Assembly (NCBI RefSeq): GCF_042663885.1
Contig: NZ_JBHSXV010000001.1
DNA from: Aquipuribacter hungaricus
GTDB lineage: Bacteria; Actinomycetota; Actinomycetes; Actinomycetales; JBBAYJ01
DNA length: 64,000 nt
Strand: one strand, 5' to 3'
Positions 43,805-50,040 of this stretch are shown here, piece after piece (the stretch's first letter is position 1; each line of letters begins with the position of its first letter). The notes below the pieces were generated by a model. That model was not told the origin of the DNA, searched no databases, and saw only the letters and a program-made list of their open reading frames with translations. Both the position numbers and the translations under genes were made by a program.

Positions 43805-44071
43805 GACGCCCTTCCAGAACGCGACGTGGTCGGCGATCTGCGCCGCGGCCTCCGACGGCTGGGGGTAGTACCAGGCGGCGCCGGCGTTGACCTCGCCGTC
43901 GACGACCACGTCGTAGTACGACGCGGTCCCCTTCCACGGGCAGACGCTCGTCGCGCTGCTCGGGGCCAGGTGCTCGGTGACGAGGGAGCCCGGGGGGAAG
44001 TAGTGGTTGCCCTCGACCACGACCGTGTCGTCGGAGCGGGCGATGACGGTGCCGTTCCACTCAGCCTTCAT
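43790..44071 (-). CDS. DUF427 domain protein
   Basis: A 93-residue protein that is a complete DUF427 domain: MKAEWNGTVIARSDDTVVVEGNHYFP, CPWKGTASYYDVVVDGEVNAGAAWYYPQP and VAFWKGVTV. The Trp/Tyr-rich pattern with CPWKG is diagnostic. The domain has a beta-tent fold whose function is unknown; a nucleic-acid or sugar-ligand role has been suggested for related folds. It is monocistronic, convergent with the antiporter gene and divergent from the zinc peptidase gene across 59 bp. Confidence 0.92.
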   Translation of the reverse strand: MKAEWNGTVIARSDDTVVVEGNHYFPPGSLVTEHLAPSSATSVCPWKGTASYYDVVVDGEVNAGAAWYYPQPSEAAAQIADHVAFWKGVTVSA

Positions 44072-44130
44072 GCCGGTGGCAACGGGGCCCGGGAGGGTTG
44101 GATTCCCGCCGGCCGGGGCACCGAGGCGGC

Positions 44131-45015
44131 ATGACGTTCAACGAGGGTGGCAGCTTCGAGGGCGGCCGCGTGCAGAGCCGCCGCGGCGGGGCCGCTGCGG
44201 TCGGCGGCGGCGGTGTCGGCCTGCTGGGGATCATCGGCTTCCTCATCTACCAGTTCACCGGCGTGGACCCCACCCCGATCATCGACCAGGCGCAGCAGGG
44301 CGGCGGCACCCAGCAGCAGCAGGAGACATCGGTCGGCAGCTGCACCGCAGAGCAGGCCAACACCGACCGGGCCTGCCGGCTGTCGGCGACGGCGCAGTCC
44401 CTCGACGCGTACTGGCAGGCGCAGCTCGGCACCGGCGGACAGGAGGTGCCGCAGCCCGGGGTGGTCGAGTTCGAGCAGAGCACGCAGTCCGGCTGCGGTC
44501 AGGCCAGCGCGGCGACCGGGCCGTTCTACTGCCCGCCCGACCAGACGATCTACCTCGACCTCGGCTTCTACGACGTCCTCGAGAGCCAGTTCGGCGCCTC
44601 GGACGGGCCGCTGGCCGAGATGTACGTGACCGCCCACGAGTACGGCCACCACATCCAGACCATCACCGGCGTCATGGACCAGGCGGACCGGTCCGGCTCG
44701 GGCTCGGCGTCGGACTCGGTCAAGGTCGAGCTGCAGGCCGACTGCTACGCCGGCATGTGGGTCGGCGAGGCGGCGACGACCGTCGACCCCGACACGGGGA
44801 CGACGTTCCTCGAGCCGATCACCGCCGAGCAGCTCGCCGACGCGCTGTCGGCGGCGGAGGCGGTCGGGGACGACCGGATCCAGGCGGCGTCCGGCGGCGA
44901 GGTCGACCCGCACACCTGGACGCACGGCTCGTCCGAGCAGCGCCAGGAGTGGTTCACCGTCGGCTACGAGCAGGGCAGCATCGAGGCCTGCGACACCTTC
45001 GCCGGCACCTTCTAG
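44131..45015 (+). CDS. YpfJ-type neutral zinc metallopeptidase
   Basis: A 294-residue membrane-anchored peptidase. Residues about 20-43 form a Gly-rich signal anchor (GVGLLGIIGFLIYQF), then a Gln-rich linker. The metallopeptidase domain has the zinc motif H169-E-Y-G-H173-H (MYVTAHEYGHHIQTITGVM) and the conserved VELQADCYAGMWVGEA. Conserved cysteines in VGSCTAEQ, RACRL, SGCGQA and FYCPPD could form disulfides outside the membrane. Its stop overlaps the stop of the convergent gene at CTAG. The natural substrate is unknown. Confidence 0.92.
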   Translation: MTFNEGGSFEGGRVQSRRGGAAAVGGGGVGLLGIIGFLIYQFTGVDPTPIIDQAQQGGGTQQQQETSVGSCTAEQANTDRACRLSATAQSLDAYWQAQLGTGGQEVPQPGVVEFEQSTQSGCGQASAATGPFYCPPDQTIYLDLGFYDVLESQFGASDGPLAEMYVTAHEYGHHIQTITGVMDQADRSGSGSASDSVKVELQADCYAGMWVGEAATTVDPDTGTTFLEPITAEQLADALSAAEAVGDDRIQAASGGEVDPHTWTHGSSEQRQEWFTVGYEQGSIEACDTFAGTF

Positions 45016-45476
45016 CCCTCGGGGACGGGACGCGCCTCGTGCCCGGGGAGGCCGTGCGTCCGCTCGCGCTCCTTCATCTCCGCCTCGTACAGGTGGCGCC
45101 GCCCTCCCGCGAGCTCCTCGCGGGCGGCGCGCTCCAGCTCGCGGAAGAGCGACCAGTAGCCGTCGTCGTAGTCCTCGACGACCTGGAACGTCCACCGCCC
45201 GGCGATGACGTTGCGGCCCAGCAGCTCGGTCTCGATCCGGTCGGCCAGCGCACCGGCCCCGACCGCCCGGAGCTGCTCCACCGCGTCGGCGAGCATGATG
45301 TCCGCGCGACCGGTGGTCTGGTGGAAGCCGTAGAGCAGCCCGCGGGCGTGCTCGACGGTCTCCAGTGCCTCGCTGAGCTTCCCGAGCGCCTCGACGGTCG
45401 CGTCGTCGACGCCCTCGGGCCGGCGGTGGGCGTCGTCCGGCCCGTCGGGGGCGCCGGAGCCCTGCTGCTCAGCCAC
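45012..45476 (-). CDS. Conserved hypothetical protein, helical
   Basis: A 154-residue protein starting at GTG 45476, which overlaps the stop of the upstream PPOX-family gene by 8 bp. It looks all-alpha: VEALGKLSEALETVEHARGLLYGFHQTTGRADIMLADAVEQLRAVG is followed by a conserved ELLGRNVIAGRWTFQVVEDYDDGYWSLFRELERAAREELAGG. I recall similar proteins of unknown function in other actinobacteria but cannot name a domain. The coupling to an F420/FMN-type split-barrel protein is the only functional hint. Confidence 0.75.
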   Translation of the reverse strand: MAEQQGSGAPDGPDDAHRRPEGVDDATVEALGKLSEALETVEHARGLLYGFHQTTGRADIMLADAVEQLRAVGAGALADRIETELLGRNVIAGRWTFQVVEDYDDGYWSLFRELERAAREELAGGRRHLYEAEMKERERTHGLPGHEARPVPEG

Positions 45477-45891
45477 GCGGCAGCATCCCGTAGGCGCGCT
45501 GCGGCGTGATGCGCAGCAGGAGGCGCTGCTCCTCGACCATGACCCGGCGGTACTCGTCCCAGTCGGGGTGCTCGCCGGCCGCGGCCCGGTAGTAGCGGAC
45601 GAGGGCGTCGGCGGTGGCGTCGTCGGGGTGCTGGGCGACGGGGAGGGTCTCGGCGGTGCCGTCGACGACGACGTAGCTCCAGAAGTCCTGCGCGCTGACG
45701 TGGAGGGACACCCGCGAGTCCCGGCGCACGTTGCGCGTCTTGGCGCGGGAGTCGGTGACGGAGACCTCGAAGGTGCCGTCGGTCACCACGTGCATGACGT
45801 TGCTGGACTGCGGCCGTCCGTCGCGGCGGAGCGTGATCAGCACGCTGCGCCGGTTGTCGGTCGCGTAGGAGACGGCGTCGGAGAGGAGCAC
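45469..45891 (-). CDS. PPOX-class F420-dependent oxidoreductase-like protein
   Basis: A 140-residue split-barrel protein started at GTG 45891. The sequence SYATDNRRSVLITLRRDGRPQSSNVMHVVTDGTFEVSVTDSRAKTRNVRRDSRVSLHV is typical of the PPOX-class F420-dependent enzymes of actinobacteria (Rv1155-like). DALVRYYRAAAGEHPDWDEYRRVMVEEQRLLLRI completes the family C-terminus. It probably binds F420 or FMN in the cytoplasm. It is divergent from the DUF1905 gene by 72 bp and overlaps the helical hypothetical gene downstream. Confidence 0.87.
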   Translation of the reverse strand: MLLSDAVSYATDNRRSVLITLRRDGRPQSSNVMHVVTDGTFEVSVTDSRAKTRNVRRDSRVSLHVSAQDFWSYVVVDGTAETLPVAQHPDDATADALVRYYRAAAGEHPDWDEYRRVMVEEQRLLLRITPQRAYGMLPRG

Positions 45892-45963
45892 CGACCCATC
45901 GTCGGGTCCGCCCCGCGCGCACGCACCCGGGCGGGCCGGCGGGCCCGACGACTGTCGGTGCGC

Positions 45964-46383
45964 ATGCCTACCGTGCCCGGGGTGCGGGACATCGGGGTGC
46001 GAGACATCGGGCAGCGGGTCGAGGGGCGGGTCGGGGCGCAGGTGGCCGGACAGGTGTCGGGCGAGGTCCGCGGGCAGCTGGAGCGGCTGGCCGGCGCGGG
46101 CGGCTGGTACGTGGTACGGCTGCCCCCGGGTGCGTCGCCTGCCGCCGCCGGGTGGGACCGCCGGGGCTTCGTCCCGGTGACGGTCACCGTCGGCGGCACC
46201 GAGTGGGACACCTCGCTCATGCCGATGGGCGACGGGACGTCGTTCCTCGCCCTGCCGGCCGCGGTGCGCCGCGCCGAGGACCTCGACGAGGGCGACCAGG
46301 TCAGCGCGGTGTACCGGGGTCGTCCTGACCCACGAGGGACCACGCCGACCCCGGCACCGTCGACGCGGCGCGGCCGCTGGTAG
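45964..46383 (+). CDS. DUF1905 domain protein
   Basis: A 139-residue protein with a DUF1905 barrel (GGWYVVRLPPGASPAAAGWDRRGFVPVTVTVGGTEWDTSLMPMGDGTSFLALPAAVRRAEDLDEGDQVSAVY). The preceding 45 residues contain imperfect VRDIG and VxGQV/VxGR repeats. The function is unknown, though the domain is often fused to YdeI/OmpD-associated proteins. The tail (residues 112-139) overlaps the tail of the convergent gene by 83 bp, so one of the two tails may not be under strong selection. Confidence 0.85.
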   Translation: MPTVPGVRDIGVRDIGQRVEGRVGAQVAGQVSGEVRGQLERLAGAGGWYVVRLPPGASPAAAGWDRRGFVPVTVTVGGTEWDTSLMPMGDGTSFLALPAAVRRAEDLDEGDQVSAVYRGRPDPRGTTPTPAPSTRRGRW

Positions 46384-46906
46384 CCCGCCCGTCGGCGCCC
46401 GCCTGGTCGCTGCTCCGGTCGGTCGCGCGGTCGGTCGCGCGGTCGGTCCCACGGTCGGCCGCTCGCTCGTCGGGGCGACGGCCCGCCGGACGGCGGTCGG
46501 CGGCCCGCCGGTCGGCCGCCGCGGTCCGCCGCTCGCCCGAGGTCGGCCGCCGCTCGGCCTGGCGGGCCGGTGCCCGCCCCGTGGAGCGTCGCTCCGCCGT
46601 GCGACGGTCGGGACCGGGACGCCCCGCCCGGGCGTCTGCGTCGCTCTCGGGGAGGCCGGGCAGCCCCGCGGTGTCTCCCGTGGCCGGGACCCCCAGCGGG
46701 GTGATCCGCCCGACGACCCGCACCTCGACGTCCACGCCGTCCCAGCTGGAGGGGACCTGCGTGGTGTGGGCCTCGTCGGTGACGTCCACGGTCACGACAT
46801 AGCCGTCGGGCCTGCGGCCGATCCCGATCCCGCCCACGCCGAGCACGGGGGCGAGGCGGGTGCGCAGCTGGTCCTTGGCGGCGCGCGCGGCGTCTCGGTC
46901 GCTCAC
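46301..46906 (-). CDS. Solo NAL1-like N-terminal domain protein with Arg/Asp/Ala repeat tail
   Basis: A 201-residue protein starting at GTG 46906. Residues about 10-65 (KDQLRTRLAPVLGVGGIGIGRRPDGYVVTVDV ... GVDVEVRVVGRITPL) match the pattern of the N-terminal domain of the adjacent protease-like protein (GYALAVRYREDG ... GEIDVRGIGPVRPL). Residues 85-185 are a low-complexity tail of RRTA, ADRR and TDRA repeats, partly from a 12-bp DNA repeat near 46414-46456. The tail overlaps DUF1905 by 83 bp on the opposite strand. It lies 81 bp downstream of the protease-like gene and may be its partner; this is inference. Confidence 0.6.
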   Translation of the reverse strand: MSDRDAARAAKDQLRTRLAPVLGVGGIGIGRRPDGYVVTVDVTDEAHTTQVPSSWDGVDVEVRVVGRITPLGVPATGDTAGLPGLPESDADARAGRPGPDRRTAERRSTGRAPARQAERRPTSGERRTAAADRRAADRRPAGRRPDERAADRGTDRATDRATDRSSDQAGADGRATSGRAASTVPGSAWSLVGQDDPGTPR

Positions 46907-46987
46907 GGGGTCTCCTCGTCGGCGGTCGGCGCGGCACGCGCCTCCCGCCATTGTCACCCCGAGGCCCCCGCCGCGGGGAGCCTGTCC

Positions 46988-47971
46988 TCAGCGAGCCCCC
47001 GAGAGGACCACCCCCAGCGCGTCGAGGACGGTGGAGATGTCGTTGCAGAAGGTCAGCCCCGTGCCGTCCGGGCCGCCGCGCTCGCTGCCCGCGTACAGCA
47101 GCCCGACCGCGGCGCCGCCGTCGGCCAGGCGCACGAGCGACCCGCTGTCGCCGCCCCGGGAGAACGCGCCGGCGGTGCCGGACACCTCGATCTGCCCGTC
47201 GAAGCGGAGCAGGCCCACCTCGCCGTAGTCGACGACCACGTCGTCCACCTCGATGGCGGTCACCCGGCCGCTGGTGAACCCGGTGGTCCGGCCCAGCTTC
47301 TCGACGAGCTCGTCGCCGTCGAGCTCGGCCGTCGTCGTCGGCTGGCCGGCGGGGTCCACCTCGATCCCGGCGTCGAGGCGGGCCAGGGCGGCGTCGACCC
47401 GGTTGGCGGCGTCGGCCTCGAGCGGCACCCAGCTGTCGAGGACGCCCACCCTGTCGCGCGCGGTGCCGCCGTCGGCGGGCCCGGGCTGCAGCACGGCGTC
47501 GCCCGCCGACGCGAGCCCCGAGCGGGCGATGACGTGCGCGTTGGTGAGCAGCAGCTGCTCCTGCCCGCGGCGGACGACGGCGCCCAGGGTGCCAGCGGTG
47601 TCGGCCTCGTGGCAGACGGAGCACCCGGGCACCAGGGGGCGGAGCCGGCCCTGCAGCTGCCCCGGGGTGGGACGGGTCGGCAGCGGGCGCACGGGGCCGA
47701 TGCCGCGCACGTCGATCTCGCCGTCGCCCACCTCGTCCCTCAGCCGTTCGACCAGCCGCGCGACCAGCGGACCGTCCTCGCGGTAGCGCACCGCCAGGGC
47801 ATAGCCGCTGCCGGCCGGCGCGGCGCCGAGCGCCACCGGTCCCACGGCCCCCACCCGCGCCCCCGGGGCACCGGCGCGGTCTGCGCCCCCGCCGGGCGCG
47901 ATGTCCAGGTCGCTCGGGCGCACCCGGGAGAGCCACTCCTGCTTGATGTTCCTCACCGTGTCCAGCTGCAT
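46988..47971 (-). CDS. NAL1-like trypsin-fold protein
   Basis: A 327-residue protein starting at ATG 47971. The N-terminal 100 residues form a small alpha/beta domain; the rest is a trypsin-like fold with a probable triad: His in LLLTNAHVIA, Asp in VDAALARLDAG and Ser in FSRGGDSGSLV. TAGTLGAVVR before the His, and GDAVLQPGPADGGTARDRVGVLDSWVPL after it, match the bacterial relatives of plant NARROW LEAF 1. A VPGCSVCHEAD segment adds two cysteines that could bind metal. It has no signal peptide, so it probably works in the cytoplasm. It overlaps the alpha/beta hydrolase stop by one base. Confidence 0.75.
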   Translation of the reverse strand: MQLDTVRNIKQEWLSRVRPSDLDIAPGGGADRAGAPGARVGAVGPVALGAAPAGSGYALAVRYREDGPLVARLVERLRDEVGDGEIDVRGIGPVRPLPTRPTPGQLQGRLRPLVPGCSVCHEADTAGTLGAVVRRGQEQLLLTNAHVIARSGLASAGDAVLQPGPADGGTARDRVGVLDSWVPLEADAANRVDAALARLDAGIEVDPAGQPTTTAELDGDELVEKLGRTTGFTSGRVTAIEVDDVVVDYGEVGLLRFDGQIEVSGTAGAFSRGGDSGSLVRLADGGAAVGLLYAGSERGGPDGTGLTFCNDISTVLDALGVVLSGAR

Positions 47972-48819
47972 CAGGCGAGACTGTCATCAGGGGCGGACAC
48001 AGCACCGGTGACCCGCAGGAGGAGCTCGGCGGTGGCCTGCGGCTCGTCCCACGGGGGCAGGTGGCCGGACCCGTCGAGCCAGTGCAGCGTCGCGTCCGGG
48101 ACCGCCTCGAGGGCGGCCGACGCCTGCCCGGGCAGGCACAGCCCGTCCCTACGGCCCCAGACGATGCTCACCCGCCGCGGACCGGCCGTCCCGGCGGGCA
48201 CGCGGACGGGGTCGCGCCGCCCGCCGAGGTGGCGCAGCGCGGGGAGGAACCCGTGGGTGTTGCCGAACGTGTGGGTGGCGTCGGCGGTGATCTCCGGCAG
48301 CAGCGCCGGGACCGGCGACAGCGGCCGGAGCAGCACGCGCCGTCCCCACGGGTTGCCGATGACGTGGTGCGCGACCGGTCGCAGGGCCGTCACCAGTCCT
48401 GTCGCGCTCCAGGCCACCACCCTGAACCACGCGAGACCCCAGGGACCCCAGTAGCCGCTCGGGGCGATCGCGACCACGTCCCCCGTGCCGACGCCGCGCC
48501 GCAGCAGCTCCAGCACCACCTCCCCGCCCATCGAGCTGCCCACGAGGTCGGCGTCGAGGAGGTCCTCGTCCTCCAGCAGGTCCGCCAGGTGGTCGGCGAA
48601 GGCGTCGATGCTCACGTCGCCGCCGAGGGGCTCCGCCGCGCCGAACCCCGGCAGGTCCATGACGACGACCTCGCGGTGCCGCCGCAGCAGGGGCTCCACC
48701 TCGCGCCAGCAGTCGAACGACGCCCCGAGCCCGTGCACGAGCACCATCGGGCGGCCCGCGCCGGAGCGGCGGACCCGGTGCGTGTCGTGGAGGGGCACCC
48801 CCCGATGGTCCCTGCTCAC
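47971..48819 (-). CDS. Alpha/beta hydrolase
   Basis: A 282-residue hydrolase started at GTG 48819 (GTG 48798 is possible). The nucleophile elbow is LVGSSMGGEVVLELL, the oxyanion strand MVLVHGLGASFDCWREVEPLL, the acid lies in IVWGRRDGLCLPG and the His in LHWLDGSGHLPPWDEP. These give a complete Ser-Asp-His set of the esterase/epoxide hydrolase-like family. There is no signal peptide. The substrate is unknown. It is cotranscribed with the NAL1-like gene (TGATG) and divergent from the sigma factor gene. Confidence 0.9.
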   Translation of the reverse strand: MSRDHRGVPLHDTHRVRRSGAGRPMVLVHGLGASFDCWREVEPLLRRHREVVVMDLPGFGAAEPLGGDVSIDAFADHLADLLEDEDLLDADLVGSSMGGEVVLELLRRGVGTGDVVAIAPSGYWGPWGLAWFRVVAWSATGLVTALRPVAHHVIGNPWGRRVLLRPLSPVPALLPEITADATHTFGNTHGFLPALRHLGGRRDPVRVPAGTAGPRRVSIVWGRRDGLCLPGQASAALEAVPDATLHWLDGSGHLPPWDEPQATAELLLRVTGAVSAPDDSLA

Positions 48820-48914
48820 GACCCCCCGCGGCCACCCCGCGCACCCCCGGCCGGGTCGACCGGGACGCCCGTGCGGGGCACCCCCCGCCGCCGGGCTCCC
48901 GCACGACCCTCGCG

Positions 48915-48940
48915 TTGTGTCGGGGCCCGGGTCTAGCGTC
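48915..48940 (+). promoter_or_regulatory. Promoter-region element of sigG-like gene, shared with 18.7 kb
   Basis: The element reads TTGTGTCGGG, N, CC, NN, GG, N, CTAGCGTC and is 22/26 identical to 18728-18753. It contains TAGCGT (48934-48939), a plausible -10, and lies 26 bp before the ATG, leaving room for the GGGAGGACC ribosome binding site. TTGTGT is only 13 bp before the -10, too short for a standard -35. Confidence 0.5.
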
Positions 48941-48966
48941 GTCGCAGGCCACCAGGGAGGACCGCG

Positions 48967-50010
48967 ATGACGCAGCTCGCCGAGCACGGCACGACCACGA
49001 CGGGTGCCGAGGTGCACGGCCCGCCTGCCCAGCCCGGCGGGATGGACCCCGAGCTCGCAGCCTACCGGGGCGAGCTGACCGGCTACTGCTACCGGATGCT
49101 CGGCTCGGTCCACGACGCCGAGGACGCGGTGCAGGAGTGCCTGGTGCGCGCCTGGCGGTCGCAGGCCGGCTTCGAGGGCCGGTCGAGCGTGCGCTCCTGG
49201 CTGTACCGGATCGCGACGAACGTCTGCATCGACGCCATCAGCAGCCGGCGCCGCCGGGCCACCCCGCTGGAGATCGGCGGGCCCTCGGCCCCCGTGGTCG
49301 GCTCGCTCGCCGACGTGCGCCCTCACGAGGAGTGGCTCGAGCCGCTGCCCTGGCGGGGGGCCTCCCCGGCGGTGACCGATCCGGCCGAGCTCGCCGGCGA
49401 GCGCGAGAGCGTGCGGCTGGCGTTCGTGGCCGCGCTGCAGCACCTGCCCCCGCGCCAGCGCGCGGTGCTCATCCTGCGCGAGGTGCTGCGCTTCTCGGCC
49501 GAGGAGACCGCCGAGCTGCTGGGCTCCACCGTGGCCTCGGCCAACAGCGCGCTCCAGCGGGCCCGGGCGACCATGGCGCAGCACCACGCCGACCCGCAGC
49601 CGCTCGACCCGCTCGACGAGGAGCACCGGCTGCTGCTCGAGCGCTACGTCGACGCCTTCGAGCGCTACGACATCGACGCGTTCGTCGCGCTGCTGCACGC
49701 CGACGCGACGCAGAACATGCCCCCGTTCGCCATGTGGCTGCGCGGTGCGCAGGACGTCGGGGCGTGGATGCTCGGGCCGGGGGCGGGGTGCCGGGGGTCA
49801 CGCATCGTCGAGACCACGGGCGCCAACGGCTGCCCGGCCTACGCCCAGTACCGCCCCGCCGACGACGGGGACGGGCACCAGGCGTGGGCGGTCCACGTGC
49901 TCGAGGTGACCGGCGGCCGGATCAGCGCCATCACGTCGTTCCTCGACACGGCGCTGTTCGAGCGGTTCGGTCTGCCGACGCGGCTGCCGGCGGAGCGCAC
50001 GGGCGGCTGA
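48967..50010 (+). CDS. ECF sigma factor with SnoaL-like C-terminal domain (SigG-like)
   Basis: A 347-residue sigma-70 family protein of the TIGR02960/SigG type. Sigma region 2 is YCYRMLGSVHDAEDAVQECLVRAWRS with RSWLYRIATNVCIDA; region 4 is HLPPRQRAVLILREVLRFSAEETAELLGSTVASANSALQRAR. Residues about 215-335 are a SnoaL-like domain (DEEHRLLLERYVDAFERYDIDAFVALLHADATQNMPP, WLRGAQDVGAWML), which in this group replaces an anti-sigma partner in control. It starts at ATG behind GGGAGGACCGCG. No anti-sigma gene is adjacent. The upstream 26-bp element may indicate autoregulation. Confidence 0.9.
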   Translation: MTQLAEHGTTTTGAEVHGPPAQPGGMDPELAAYRGELTGYCYRMLGSVHDAEDAVQECLVRAWRSQAGFEGRSSVRSWLYRIATNVCIDAISSRRRRATPLEIGGPSAPVVGSLADVRPHEEWLEPLPWRGASPAVTDPAELAGERESVRLAFVAALQHLPPRQRAVLILREVLRFSAEETAELLGSTVASANSALQRARATMAQHHADPQPLDPLDEEHRLLLERYVDAFERYDIDAFVALLHADATQNMPPFAMWLRGAQDVGAWMLGPGAGCRGSRIVETTGANGCPAYAQYRPADDGDGHQAWAVHVLEVTGGRISAITSFLDTALFERFGLPTRLPAERTGG

Positions 50011-50040
50011 GGGGCGCGACCGCGCCGGGCAGGAGCGCCG

